DNA of 64,000 bases from Lunularia cruciata (Eukaryota > Streptophyta > Marchantiopsida > Lunulariales > Lunulariaceae): the NCBI GenBank assembly GCA_948567375.1, contig OX419758.1, forward strand, positions 45,575,001 to 45,639,000. The letters run 5' to 3'. Below are positions 12,674-23,149 of this stretch, piece after piece (the first letter of the stretch is position 1; every line of letters begins with the position of its first letter). The notes below the pieces were generated by a model. The model worked only from the letters and a program-made list of their open reading frames with translations, was not told the DNA's origin and did not search any database. Position numbers and translations under genes: made by a program.

Positions 12674-13424
12674 ATGGACGTGACACTGACATCAAGCATG
12701 ACGATTCGAGGGCTTCAAGTTGGTATCTTAGTGCTCTCGGTTGCTGCATTAATCGAAATATCTGCAGCGCAAACCATCTCTCAGCAATACTTGGATCCCC
12801 ATAACGCTGCTCGTCAGAACATCACAGGAGCAGCGATACCAAATCTCGTTTGGAACACAACTTTGGTTACCTATGCTCAAACCTGGGCCAACACACAAGC
12901 ATCTGCAGCCAATAACTGCGCCATGAAGCACTCCAACGGTCCTTACGGTGAAAATATCTACTGGGCAAGTTGGAGCAGTACTCCACTGGATGCAGTCAAA
13001 GCCTGGGTGGCTGAGAAGCAGTATTACACCTATGCTACCAATTCATGTGCGACCGGCAAAGTTTGTGGACACTACACTCAGGTAAGATAGGTCTGAGCGT
13101 ATCGTATGCCTTCTTGATTTATGTCAAAAGCTAAAGCCGAACACGCGAAGTTTGTGAGATCTCAATCGCAATTTTGTCTGTGCCTTCCTCTTTCCAGCTA
13201 TCATACAGTACGTCCCTATGCTTTCTAGTTTTATGACTAAATTGATATTTTCACACGCGTGAAAATACGAAATTATGAATACGAACATCCCTCGTCCTTC
13301 ACAGGTTATCTGGAAGAAGACAACCCAACTGGGCTGCGCATCTGCAACCTGTCCCAGTGGAGGAACGTTCGTCGTCTGCAGCTATAGTCCACCAGGAAAT
13401 TACATTGGACAGAAGCCTTATTAA
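12674..13424 (+). CDS. PR1: PR-1 / CAP-domain secreted protein, copy 1
   Basis: Pathogenesis-related 1 family protein, extracellular, of 175 residues from two exons (12674-13081 and 13305-13424) joined at CGHYTQ|VIW by a GT-AG intron. Residues 1-32 form a signal peptide (hydrophobic GILVLSVAALI, cleavage near AA|Q); Met9 is an alternative start. The CAP domain has the metal-site residues H43, E93, E114 and H133, and six cysteines (82, 125, 131, 147, 152, 161), as expected for PR-1. The C-terminus CSYSPPGNYIGQKPY matches the family's CAPE peptide pattern (CNYxPxGN..PY). CAP proteins bind sterols and lipids and are often induced by pathogens, but no specific inducible element is proven here. 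The length is typical. Copy 2 has the same exons and a longer intron. Confidence 0.93.
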
Positions 13425-15415
13425 ACTACAGGTGTAGAGAGCAAGCAGTGGAGACAAGCTCAAAGTACTGGATACCAAAGTCGCCCAATTTGCTGTACCA
13501 CAGTTAGTTGGATATAGGACTCTACAGTATAAAATGATCGACAGTTGTGATAGTATGTGCTCATGCAGTCATAATAGCCGGTTTAGGCAGTGAGCAGATC
13601 TTGTGAAATAACACGTACGAAGGCTGATTGGTGGTGTTCTTGGTAAATGTGCTTCTTCCAATAAAAGGTCACCTCCTCGGCGATTTACACCCAACAAATT
13701 CAGAATTGAAACTACATATGTCTGGCCTTGCGTTGATGACTCTCAATGATTAACGGTAATCCCCACGACGGTTACATGTGCTTGAGAATACAGTGGTCCA
13801 TTGCAACGCAATTAATTTCTGAAGCTGCATGATGGTTTGTTCGCTTATGTTTTGAGGTTTCGTAACAGGTGGTTCTATACATTGTCTGCTGGAACCATGA
13901 TATCTTTGACAATATTCGGACATATTAAAGTTCAGTTTTGAGATATATACTGACTACGATGGAGAACTTCTGTCTCTCGGCCTTCACTAGGAGAATTTAA
14001 ATGAGACCATCCTATTCACACGCATCTGGTTGCTAGGCCCAAGTATTGCTGTCTGTTTTTTCACACCTTTCCATAAAACTTAGTGGCGTTGTATTGCAGA
14101 TGTAAGTGAAGATAAGCACTGTGAACCTTGTTCAGTAGAGATCAGTCTCTCTTAAACTTGGCCTTAACCGTAACCTAAGTAAAGTGAACCGAAAGGCAAC
14201 AGAAAGCCCCAGTACTAGGAAAATTGTCTTTGAATAAAGCCAGAGACTGCAGCAAAATGTTACGTATGTTACTCCACGGCGATGACACAGGAACCCATCT
14301 GGTATCCCACATGGCGGATGACAAACCTTCCCGTCTGACGTGGTAATATTCAATTACTCACCGGGCGTGTAATCAGTTCTCAACATTTGTCTCGCGACAT
14401 CATTGTGCAATCTCCAATTGTTGAAGTTCTACCGCCTCGCTTCTCCGTTTCCTAAGATCACCGATGTCAGGCCCTTGACATATAATTTATAATTTTCCAT
14501 TTACTGCGTGTATGACTTCTGGAGGCAAGGAATGGGAAACTTTGAAGCTGAATACCGGTGAGTATGAATGACCTATTTGTATCCGGAAGCTGTAGGCACC
14601 CTCTGGGATTGTCAATGAAGGTTGCTGCCAACATTTATATGGATAGAATTTGACTTTGAACTAGACTTTATCAGTAGTCGCCATCTCGTGCAGAGAAATA
14701 CATGAGGGTCGATATGTCAGGACTTTGATCAGATTGCACCAACTCCTTCGATAGTTTTCCCCCGGAGTGTTGATTGGGAGGACTATTAGTCTTTGTTCAA
14801 AAGCACAGGTCGCCGACATCCCTGAAGTATTTAACGTATCCATCAGAAAGTAATTTTACGTATCCATCAGATAGTAAAGTAACTGGAACAACTGCAACAA
14901 GGGACAAGGACTCAATCCTCCTATCACTATACGATCTATACCCCGATTGGATGTGCCTGAACTGAATTGTCAAAGGGAAGTCTTGCAGAAACAACGGGAA
15001 GAGAGTTTCACTGTTTTATCATCTTCCTGTGGTCAAGCGAGGGCAATCACAAGACCCCGGCCTTGCAACGTCGAGATTCTGTGCATGTACATCATTCCCC
15101 AGAATTGAGGCGCTTGCATGTCATCTTTTGAACAGAAATAGAAATGCTCTCAACTGTGCATTATGACTCGTATAAACAAAATTTTCTAGACAATTTCCAT
15201 GGCCACTTCTCCCAAACACCCTAATGACTTATCTCAGGCATAGCGTACCTTCCTACTCTCAGGCAATCGCTTTCTCCTACAACGTGCTGCATGTACTATC
15301 CGTATAATACTTTTGCCTACGTCATCTGAAGCTGTACCTGTGTCCAGCACTACACCTACATGGTATCACTACTTCTCTGTGTCTAGTATATATACGTTTA
15401 TATCTGTAAACAATA
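13425..15415. other. Intergenic region between PR-1 and HMT, copy 1
   Basis: PR-1 3' UTR followed by non-coding DNA and the presumed 3' flank of HMT. A short tandem repeat (ACGTATCCATCAG, two units, 24 bp period) lies at 14834-14876. Copy 2 (51415-53415) has 12 extra bases near 51657. No gene recognised; short frames have no motifs. Confidence 0.5.
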
Positions 15416-17255
15416 TCAATGACTGCAATGAGAATGATGTTCATGTGCGTGAAGTGCTCCAGCAATAGCTCTGATAGTTGCTGGGGTTGTCTGACAACAT
15501 CCCCCGATAAGGTTTGCACCTGCTTTCCTCCATGCGTCGATGTAATTGACAAGATCTACGTCAGTGGCACCAGTCGAAGGCTGCATGATACAACAATAAA
15601 AGATTTTCAGCAAGCAGTTAACATTGAAAAGACGTCTATAAAAACACCTCTTCACATACGTTCGGCAATTACTGCATCCATCCTATGGATATTATGTGTT
15701 CTGTAATCCTATCTTTAATGACAGAACCTTGTGTATTTCTACTAAGGCGCACTAGGCAATAAAACGAGTTAATATCAAGGAAAAGTAAAAGAGAGGCTAG
15801 AAACTCCTCCAATAAGACAAGGCAACGAGAAAGAGAAATCTTACAATCCACTCTTTCTTCTCGGCATCCCAGTCTTTCCAGCTAATATTTCGCCCTTGTG
15901 GACCCGCTGTTGGACCTCGTTCCAAAATCTGTCACGAGCTTCGCATGCCAACGTCACACTCCGTCTCAAAAAGTCCTGTCCCTGTTCTCTAGTATATCCT
16001 TGCGACTCAAAGCCGGGTAAGGTTGCCTGAAAGGGATACAGAGACTTGTAAGCTATACGATGCCGAACTAACAACACCCATCACTAGAGGCATGGGCGGG
16101 GGGTCAATCAAGCTCCTAAACTACTCCGGCATTAGGTGATAAGGATAAAATGATCAAGCTTTTGCGCGGGATTGCACTCTTGAGTCAGAGAACTATGAAA
16201 TGTTCAAAAGGTATTCATCTGTACTTGACTTGAGACAAGTTGACCTTGCATTACCTGCACAACAGGAAGAATCTGTTTCTTCTTACCTGATACGAAGACG
16301 TCAATACGACTTGCGCACCAGCTTCCAGGTAGTCCCAGTGTACCTAAATCACATTCCCAGTTTTAAACTATCAGTTCTCCAGTCGGGGGAAAAGAGCACG
16401 GAAATCCTCATATAGGAAATTGTTGGCCATCAATCAGTAAAATCTTCTTTAAAAAGCCATCCTTTAGTAATCAACTGAGATTAGGGTAGCTACATCCTCT
16501 CTAGACTCCAGGTAGAGGACTCAAAGCGTTCACCCTGACCTATTTTCTAGAAAGGAAGCCCAGTGCCAAACTTCCCGAAGGCCGCATTTTACAGGGCTCT
16601 AGATAGCAGCCGGCATACTACAGTCACCTAGTTTGCGATGACAGTGACTCGGAGGAAAGTTGGGAGATGGCCTTCAGGTTAATCACGTCGAAGTAGTAAC
16701 ACAGTGATCATTTATTGACTAATTCAACGACAGAAAAAATATCGAACGTGTTACATTGGATGCTTTCTTGCAGATGCTCGTTGAGAGCTTACAAGTCAAA
16801 ACATCCTCACGCCCTAAGGTTATCCAGCGGTGAAATGTTGTCTACTCAAAAACGGAAATATTCAATCGTTATACCCAAAAAAACTGAAAATGTGTAAGCC
16901 TATACAATAGCTTCAGTCCGGGGGGTTGCTGTTCATCAATCAGTTATAAACTACACTCTTCCGGAGACACATTACAGTCAAACACACACATAATCAATCA
17001 CATGCACATTTGCACAGACGCAAGGATCTCAGACACATTGTGGAACACGGGATTTATTACCTTACTGACAAGGTCTGGACTCGTCGTTAGGCACAATGCC
17101 GTCCAGAGGGGATTTTTAACCTCGGCACCGTGATGCTCCAATTGCACGGCAAAACCTCCATCAATCACCGCACAGCCTCCGGAATTCCTTACTAGCTCGG
17201 CAACATTATTAAACAGATCTGCCGTGACCGGAATATGCACATCCAACATTGCCAT
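15416..17255 (-). pseudogene. Homocysteine S-methyltransferase, copy 1, internally deleted
   Basis: Retains exon 1 (17061-17255, with CAVIDGGFAVQLEHHG), exon 2 (16287-16343, YLEAGAQVVLTSSYQ), the 5' part of exon 3 (to about 15877), the very end of exon 6 and exon 7 (15416-15580, with LIGGCCQTTPATIR). A 987 bp deletion relative to copy 2 removes the rest of exon 3, exons 4 and 5, and most of exon 6. That takes out the GINCTPP zinc-ligand cysteine. The joined reading goes out of frame (LAGK then TGMPRRKSGL and stop). The junction at 15874-15877 shows 3 bp of microhomology (CTT). Non-functional. Confidence 0.92.
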
Positions 17256-18158
17256 CCTTCTGTTCGTCTCTTTGCCGCACTATCTAAAGCACTCCGCGTT
17301 ATTCGTGCCGGATGAGTACTCGATAAGTCTGATGTGCGGTAGGATTCAAAGTCTACTCTACAAATACAGACACAAACTTCTCTTTCAACGGTTTACCAAT
17401 CTAACGATCTTCCCAAGTGATTTTTCTTTGACGACTTGAATCAAATTCGTACAAATTTCTCCTTCAAAACTCTACTACCTTTTATGGTAAGGAGGCTACT
17501 GGCTGCAAGAAACGTCTGCGGTATCCAGTTTTATAACTACACTTCTCAAGATTCTCGAGAAGCGTCAAGCACAATCGTTGTTCTCTTCCCACAAGTCCCC
17601 TAGTGCTCCGTTTCTTCGTCACCTACCAGTCAGTCAGTAGTCGATCGATTCTCCCTCTGTAAGCAAATTCGAAGCTTCGAATCTCTCCATTTCCCTCTTC
17701 CGCCTTTCTTTTGTACTCTCTACAGAGAGATTGGACGAGGCACTTCTCGGACCTTTATGCTTTAGGAATTGACAGCAAGGTGAGCTTTCGCACCCATAGG
17801 TGTGCGTCGCTATCTTCGGCAGTTCTGTCTCATCAGCAGAGCCTCGATAAGAACTTGGATGGTACTAGAACATAGTGGTCGCACTTGGCAGCCGCCTTCC
17901 CCGACAGAAGGAGTCGTCTGGATCCCTGCAATGTTGCGATCTACCGATTTTATGACAAGTCATTATGTACTTAGCTGGCTTCGAACTGTACCTTCGACAT
18001 CCGTTGGTGGAACCCACCCACTTCATATTGACACGACATTACCCACTGCAGCTTCCCTGTTAACGTGGTTAAAATGCTGCGAGACAGCACATTGTATGTA
18101 CCACAGTAGGTCGAGTGTCAATCTTTATATGTAATTGTCCCCCTGTCTCCTTTTACAG
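17256..18158. other. HMT upstream region and leader-like DNA, copy 1
   Basis: Upstream of HMT exon 1. From about 17560 the plus strand becomes pyrimidine-rich and resembles a plant 5' leader, with a possible splice donor (GCAAGGTGAGC) near 17777, as if a divergent transcript starts here. The following 110-codon frame (17802-18134) shows no domain. A 10 bp palindrome TTCTCGAGAA sits near 17553. The TIR element then interrupts the region. Copy 2 equivalent is 56243-57146. Confidence 0.4.
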
Positions 18159-19634
18159 CTTGCATAGCTCGGATATCTTAGGGATATCTTAGGTGCGATA
18201 GAGCATAACTCTATTGTGGCTTAGCCCTATGTTATCTTCTTTGTCTCTCCCTAGTACGACTTGATGAAATTTTTCCATTTTTCATTTTTCCTCCGCTTGC
18301 CTAGCTCGGATATCTTAGGTGCGGTAAGGTAGATTTCTAATACAGACTCTATTGGGGCTTAGCCCCATGTTATCTTTTTTTTCCTCTCCCTTATAAGGGC
18401 TTGATGAGGTCTTCACATCCTTCATTTTTCCTTATTCGAGCTTTTGTGGCATGAGAGAGAGATAAAACTGTATATTATGAACTATATATTCGTAACGATC
18501 GTGTATGTATTCTTCCTTGTCCTCGTGGTGGTATATGCGCTCGAGAATAAGTTGTTCAGAGTTCCTTAAGAGGGCGGTGAAGAGTTTGACGCTTGGCATT
18601 TATAAAGTCTCGGGCTTCTTGACCTTATTTTGTTTTGAGCCTTCAATAATCGATAACGGTTATCGTCTATAGAATATCGTCTACAGTAGTTTAACATAAG
18701 TAGTTTAATCTAAGATTAAATGGTGATAGTGTTAATACACATGGCAAGCTAAACTACTGGATTGACAAACTTTGTGCAGAATTTTTTTTACTAGGATCGA
18801 TTTTATGTACTGGTCTCCCTTGCATGGAAGATGTATCGGATTTCTTCATCAGGTTATCGGTTGTTAATGCTTTCAAATAACCTCAATGTCGGTCTTGAAC
18901 TATATGCACTAAAACATCAGAACTACTATGTTTGATCAACTGGTACATGAAAACCAAAGGAGAGAAAACAATGAGGAGACAGATATGCATTATAGAAAAA
19001 AAATTAAAAAAAATTAGTATGATAGCAAAAAACCATTAAAAAAAATTTATATCATATACAGCGCTAGGTTATTTCCTTTGTCTTATTGTCTTGCTAAATT
19101 AAGAACCACGTGAGCTCTGTACTCTTCGTGTTTGTTTCTTCGTTGGCGAGAACACGAAAGTACGTAGTCTAAATTTTAAGTAGCAGATTTGTCATCTTTC
19201 GAGTACTACCCAGATTGACGCCCCTCATGTGACCCGACATGAATATTACACAAAAGAATGTATACAAACAAGGACTGTGAAGATCTTTACAACCCTCCAA
19301 CATACATTACGCCAGTTACTCATGTGTACCCCATCCTTCTTATTTTCTAAGCGGTCGCCCTTTTCTTTATCATTAAGAAAAAAGGCTACCGCTGAGGAAA
19401 AACAATATACATTACGCCAGGTACTCATGTGTACCCCATCCTTCGTATTTTCTAAGCGGTTGGCCTTTTCTTTATCATTAAGAAAAAAGGCGACCGCTGA
19501 GGAAAAACAAAGGATGGGAAGACCCCATCAAGCCGTACAAGAGAGAGACAAAAAAGGTAACATGGGGCTAAGCTCCAATAGAGTCTATATGAGAAATCTG
19601 CCCTACCGCACCTAAGATATCCGAGCTATGCAAG
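18159..19634. mobile_element. Non-autonomous TIR DNA element, copy 1
   Basis: Terminal inverted repeats start CTTGCATAGCTCGGATATCT at 18159, with the reverse complement ending at 19634. Similarity extends for over 100 bp (including GCTTAGCCCCATGTTA and GGCTTGATGAGGTC). ACAG flanks both ends (18155-18158 and 19635-19638), a possible 4 bp target duplication. The left TIR is itself tandemly duplicated (again from about 18299). No transposase is visible. The interior has poly-A/AT tracts and a tandem hairpin repeat (19302-19511). The right end truncates the neighbouring LINE reading frame. Confidence 0.8.
19302..19511. repeat. Two 105 bp tandem units, each with a hairpin (copy 1)
   Basis: Units at 19302 and 19407 begin ATACATTACGCCAG. 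Each holds an inverted repeat in which AGCGGTCGCC...TTTCTTTA pairs with TTAAGAAAAAAGGCGACCGCT-like sequence, a stem of about 20 bp. They lie inside the TIR element. Confidence 0.8.
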
Positions 19635-19883
19635 ACAGACAGTCTACACACAACTGGAGCATCTGAAGAAACATCACCTAATGTGATTGCTCTCCCATGG
19701 ATTGCACCAGCCACTGCCCTCTGTAGAGCAATGGACACACGCTGTCTAAAATATGATACAAAGTAAGAGACTGAGAGTGGTACCCCCTTACGCCTAACAT
19801 GATAAGCTCTCGCTGTAACAATATGGAGTTTAGCGACGAAGTGAGTCGAGCTTATGAAGTAGATAATAAGGCAAAATAGCCTA

Positions 19884-20125
19884 GAATATTCTAGAAGCAT
19901 CTAAGAAGCTTCTTGGGAAGCTTCATAACTAGTTAACTTGCGCCCTAAGCAGGTAGCTTCTGGAAGGAAGCTTCTAGAAGGAAGCTTCTAGAAGCTTCTA
20001 ACTAACTTAGCTTGCACGCCAAGTAGGCGGCTTCTAGAAGGAAGCTTCTTGAGAAGCTTCCTAGTTAACTTGGCTTGCACTCCAAGAAAGCGGCTCAAGG
20101 AAGCTTCTTGAGAGGCTTCAAGGGA
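19884..20125 (+). promoter_or_regulatory. Heat-shock-element array in the solo LTR
   Basis: Repeated inverted GAA/TTC units with 2 bp spacing, the HSF-binding consensus. Examples are GAATATTCTAGAA (19884-19896), GAAGCTTC (19905-19912 and 19917-19924), TTCTAGAA (19972-19979) and TTCTAGAAGCTTC (19986-19998). The arrays recur in about three tandem units of 60-70 bp, each with a CTTGC..CCAAG spacer (about 19930, 20000 and 20062). Binding by heat-shock factors is inferred from consensus only. Confidence 0.75.
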
Positions 20126-20138
20126 CTTGTATGCTACC

Positions 20139-20146
20139 TATAAATA
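20139..20146 (+). promoter_or_regulatory. TATA box of the solo LTR
   Basis: TATAAATA just downstream of the HSE array, at the place expected for the U3 core promoter; the remaining 104 bp would be R/U5. Confidence 0.65.
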
Positions 20147-23100
20147 CCAAGGCCGAAGCTCATGCTAGGCATTCGGAGTTTTCCCTCATTCAAGTGTCCC
20201 AATGTGAATTTCCATTCTCCCATTTCTCTCCTCGGTTTCGGTCTTTTACACTCGCACACTCCCTGACAAATGTATCAAATGCCGTGTCCATCGCTCCATA
20301 TAACTCCAAGGCTAGAGGAACAAATGCCCCTATACTTGGAGACCTTGCGACCTGCTGCTGCACTCGCCGCCTATCCAAGGGGATGGGTAATCACTCCCTC
20401 CGAAATTGTATCCCGCGTAGGGTCCGTAACCACGACATCCGCTATTGTCACCTGATCATCTCGGACCAAGTGTAAGTCTGCCCTGACACATGTCATCTGC
20501 ATGGCATACGAATGCTCCATCCAAGCCAAGTATCCACTCTCTCGTGCCATAGCAAACACTATGTCTCTAATGGCATCATGGGTAGCTATCCTTTGTCCTC
20601 CAAAAGGGCACCGTGTCATGTTGCATCTAGTGTAGAGCCACACTCACAAGTGAGTAATGAAGATGCAGATGGGTGGACCAAACCTAGGCAAAACCTCATC
20701 GTTGTAGAGAAAGTAGTTGGTGCGAGTCAGAAAGCCCTAATGCATGGTCAAGCTAGGATCCAAGAGCCTGCACCATTGCCAAAGCAAGAGCGTAGATGTG
20801 CTCTAGTAGCCTGAGGAAGGGACGAGTAGACTAAGAGAGAATGTAGCATATGCTCACGTATGCTCGCTCCATCAAGGAAAATTGTAAACCTCAAGTCCAA
20901 TCTGACAATAGTGAAGCAAATTGTGGAAAATCCTCTCGTGCTCGTGGGGATAGACTATCTCTCATCTGCCGCAATAACGTTTGGAGAGAAAAGAATCCTC
21001 CCTCCACCTTGGTCACATAAGTCTCCAAAACCGGCCTATCAACAACCACAAAATGAGAGGAAAGTAGGAGTGCCGAGAAAGCCCAACTACCCAAAAATGC
21101 TATAGGTGCCATCTCCTCCATAGAAAGCAAGCCAACCCCACCACATGAGATTGGCAAAGCCGTCTATCTACGTGCCAAATCCCGTGTCACACTCAAAGGT
21201 CCTGGTCCAATAATATCACCAAAGACTCCCATAATCCTCCTATCAAATGCTCTTAGACTAGATAGGAAGGACTGTGAGGAGGTAACTGTACGGATGAGGT
21301 AGGATGGTCGACGAGCAATACTGGAAGAGAGTATACCAAATGCCACTTGCAGATCTCCTAGTAATGGAAGGTCATCCACATGGAGAACATCCTCTGCAAG
21401 GGTAGTGTCTAAGAAGTGTGTGACAAAATCCTCTGATCCTACTGGCACTCCAAGAACACAAACTTCGTCTGTGGATGTGATACACCCCTCTGGAAGCTCA
21501 AGGTGGGGAGGGAAACCTAAAGGGGACCATGCCTTACACTTTGACACCTTGACTCTCAAGCCTACTAGATGTAGCTTGGTAGTCAAGTAGTCAAGTAGTC
21601 AAAGGTCTGCCTAATCTGATCTACATGGCCTATGATGTGTGTATCATCTGCCAAGGAGGGAAATACACAACTTGGCATGGCCAAAATAGTAGATAGGAGA
21701 GCTCTAAAGTGAGCCATGGCAAATAAGGCCCCCCCAAAGGATCTCCCTGACATGTACCAACAGCTGACTCCAAGACGGTGACTCCCTCCTGTGAACCACC
21801 ATGTTGGTAGTAAAGGGAAGCAAGAGAGCCATAAAAAGACTGCACAAAAGGAATGAGACTCACCAAGGATCCACCAACCTCCCTAAGCTCTCTAAAGATG
21901 GATGCACGTGAGACGCTATTAAAAGTGTTCTCAACATCCACCTATAGGACGACCCACTCCGTATGGATATCTAGGAGTGCTCTTATACCTAGAAATATAG
22001 CCTCACATCCTCCAAGTGTAGCTACTCCAAACTGATGGAGTGCTGTCAAAAGTGAGAACAATGCTGAAGGACAATGGTATGACTGACCAAATGCAAAAAG
22101 ATCTCTCCAATAGCATTGGTCTAATGCCTCTCGTGTCCTTCTCCATCGTGAGAAGTTGACTAGCACCTAACACCTGACTAACAGACATAGGAATGTCTCC
22201 TCTTGCTACTACTACAACCACCTAAAACAACTCGGTAAAACCACTAGAAGGATCATTTGCCTGGAAGAAATCCTTAAGGTACTCATAAACCATCCCTAAC
22301 AATCCTCTTGAGGAAAGGCGAGGGGCAGTGCACAATGCTTGCGCAAATAGCGACCTATCAAGACATAAGGACTACTCAAGCTGATAATCTAAGACCTCTA
22401 GTGGTAGTCCTTCTACTGCTATAGGATGTAGTGAGCATAAGGAAGAGATGGTCTCATCAGTAGGACTTGCTACAAACAAAGGGTGTAGTGCTCATGTTGC
22501 TCTACTAAACTCTCCCGCCTGATCCAATATCCTACATCGTCGTAATCAAGTGGAATCTGTGGTATCCTGTGGTGATGACTATCTCCTAAATCATGTAGCC
22601 CTAACAGACTCCTCTTGAAGGGCTGCACAATGCCCCACTCGGAATCAATGAAATCTAGCAGCCACCTCTCTATGCCCCGCACGTCCCCTTCTAGCATAAC
22701 AAAGACACCATTGAAGGAGTAGGAGGAATAAGAACCATGCTAACTCGTCCAATGGATCACGTGCCAAACAATCTAGTGGTAGGAAAAAAGCCTATCTAGC
22801 CTCATCATGGAGTGTGCGGGGTAGCCTATGGAATAGATGTGGACATGGAAAACTAGTCTCAAATAACACCAAAATGCAACTCGCTTGAGAAGCTAACCAC
22901 TCCCACGACTCGATTGGTATCCTTGGAACGATCAATGAAGGTATAGAAGAAGCGTGCATAATCTTCGAGTGTCATTGTTGTCAATGTGGTTGCTCATGTC
23001 ACGTGTGCATCCCAAGTGGGCCAATCATAGTCCTTGTGCATCTTTCCCACATGAGTCTTCACTCCTTGCAAGGTGAAGCGTCGGTGACACACTAGGCATG

Positions 23101-23149
23101 GTATATCCCGATCCGTTCTCGACGACCCCACATGGGAAGGTGTAGCCAT

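Larger units (their letters stand above)
19814..20250 (+). mobile_element. Solo LTR (437 bp), unique to copy 1
   Basis: Begins TGTAACA and ends TTTTACA, flanked by the 5 bp target duplication CTCGC (19809-19813 and 20251-20255). Copy 2 shows the exact empty site with a single CTCGC at 58859-58863. It therefore inserted after the segmental duplication and recombined to a solo LTR. It contains repeated heat-shock-element arrays, a TATA box and a leader-like pyrimidine-rich end. Orientation is given by the TATA box. Confidence 0.92.
19635..23149 (-). mobile_element. Degenerate RLE-type non-LTR retrotransposon (LINE), copy 1
   Basis: Minus-strand pieces of one polyprotein, broken by many frameshifts. 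From the N-terminus: a C2H2 zinc finger (CLVCHRRFTLQ..H....H, about 23040-23105); RT palm with FGVATLGGCEA, DVENTFNSVSRASI and GTCQGDPLGG (about 21750-22060); the catalytic LADD at 21643-21654; RT C-terminal KCKAWSPLGFP; GGVGL and LGSWAFSAL (about 21080-21150); a CxC..H..C knuckle with CPFGGQRIATHDAIRD (about 20590-20690); then RADLHLV...IADVVVTDP and FVPLALELYGAMDTAF (20190-20500). The knuckle followed by a PD-(D/E)XK-like domain is the hallmark of RLE-type LINEs (R2/NeSL-like). A solo LTR (19814-20250) is nested in the endonuclease domain, and the TIR element cuts the 3' end. Dead. Confidence 0.75.

Noticed and set aside
19302-19511. CRISPR-like repeats
   Set aside because: Only two adjacent 105 bp units without spacers, in plant DNA; they are tandem duplications.
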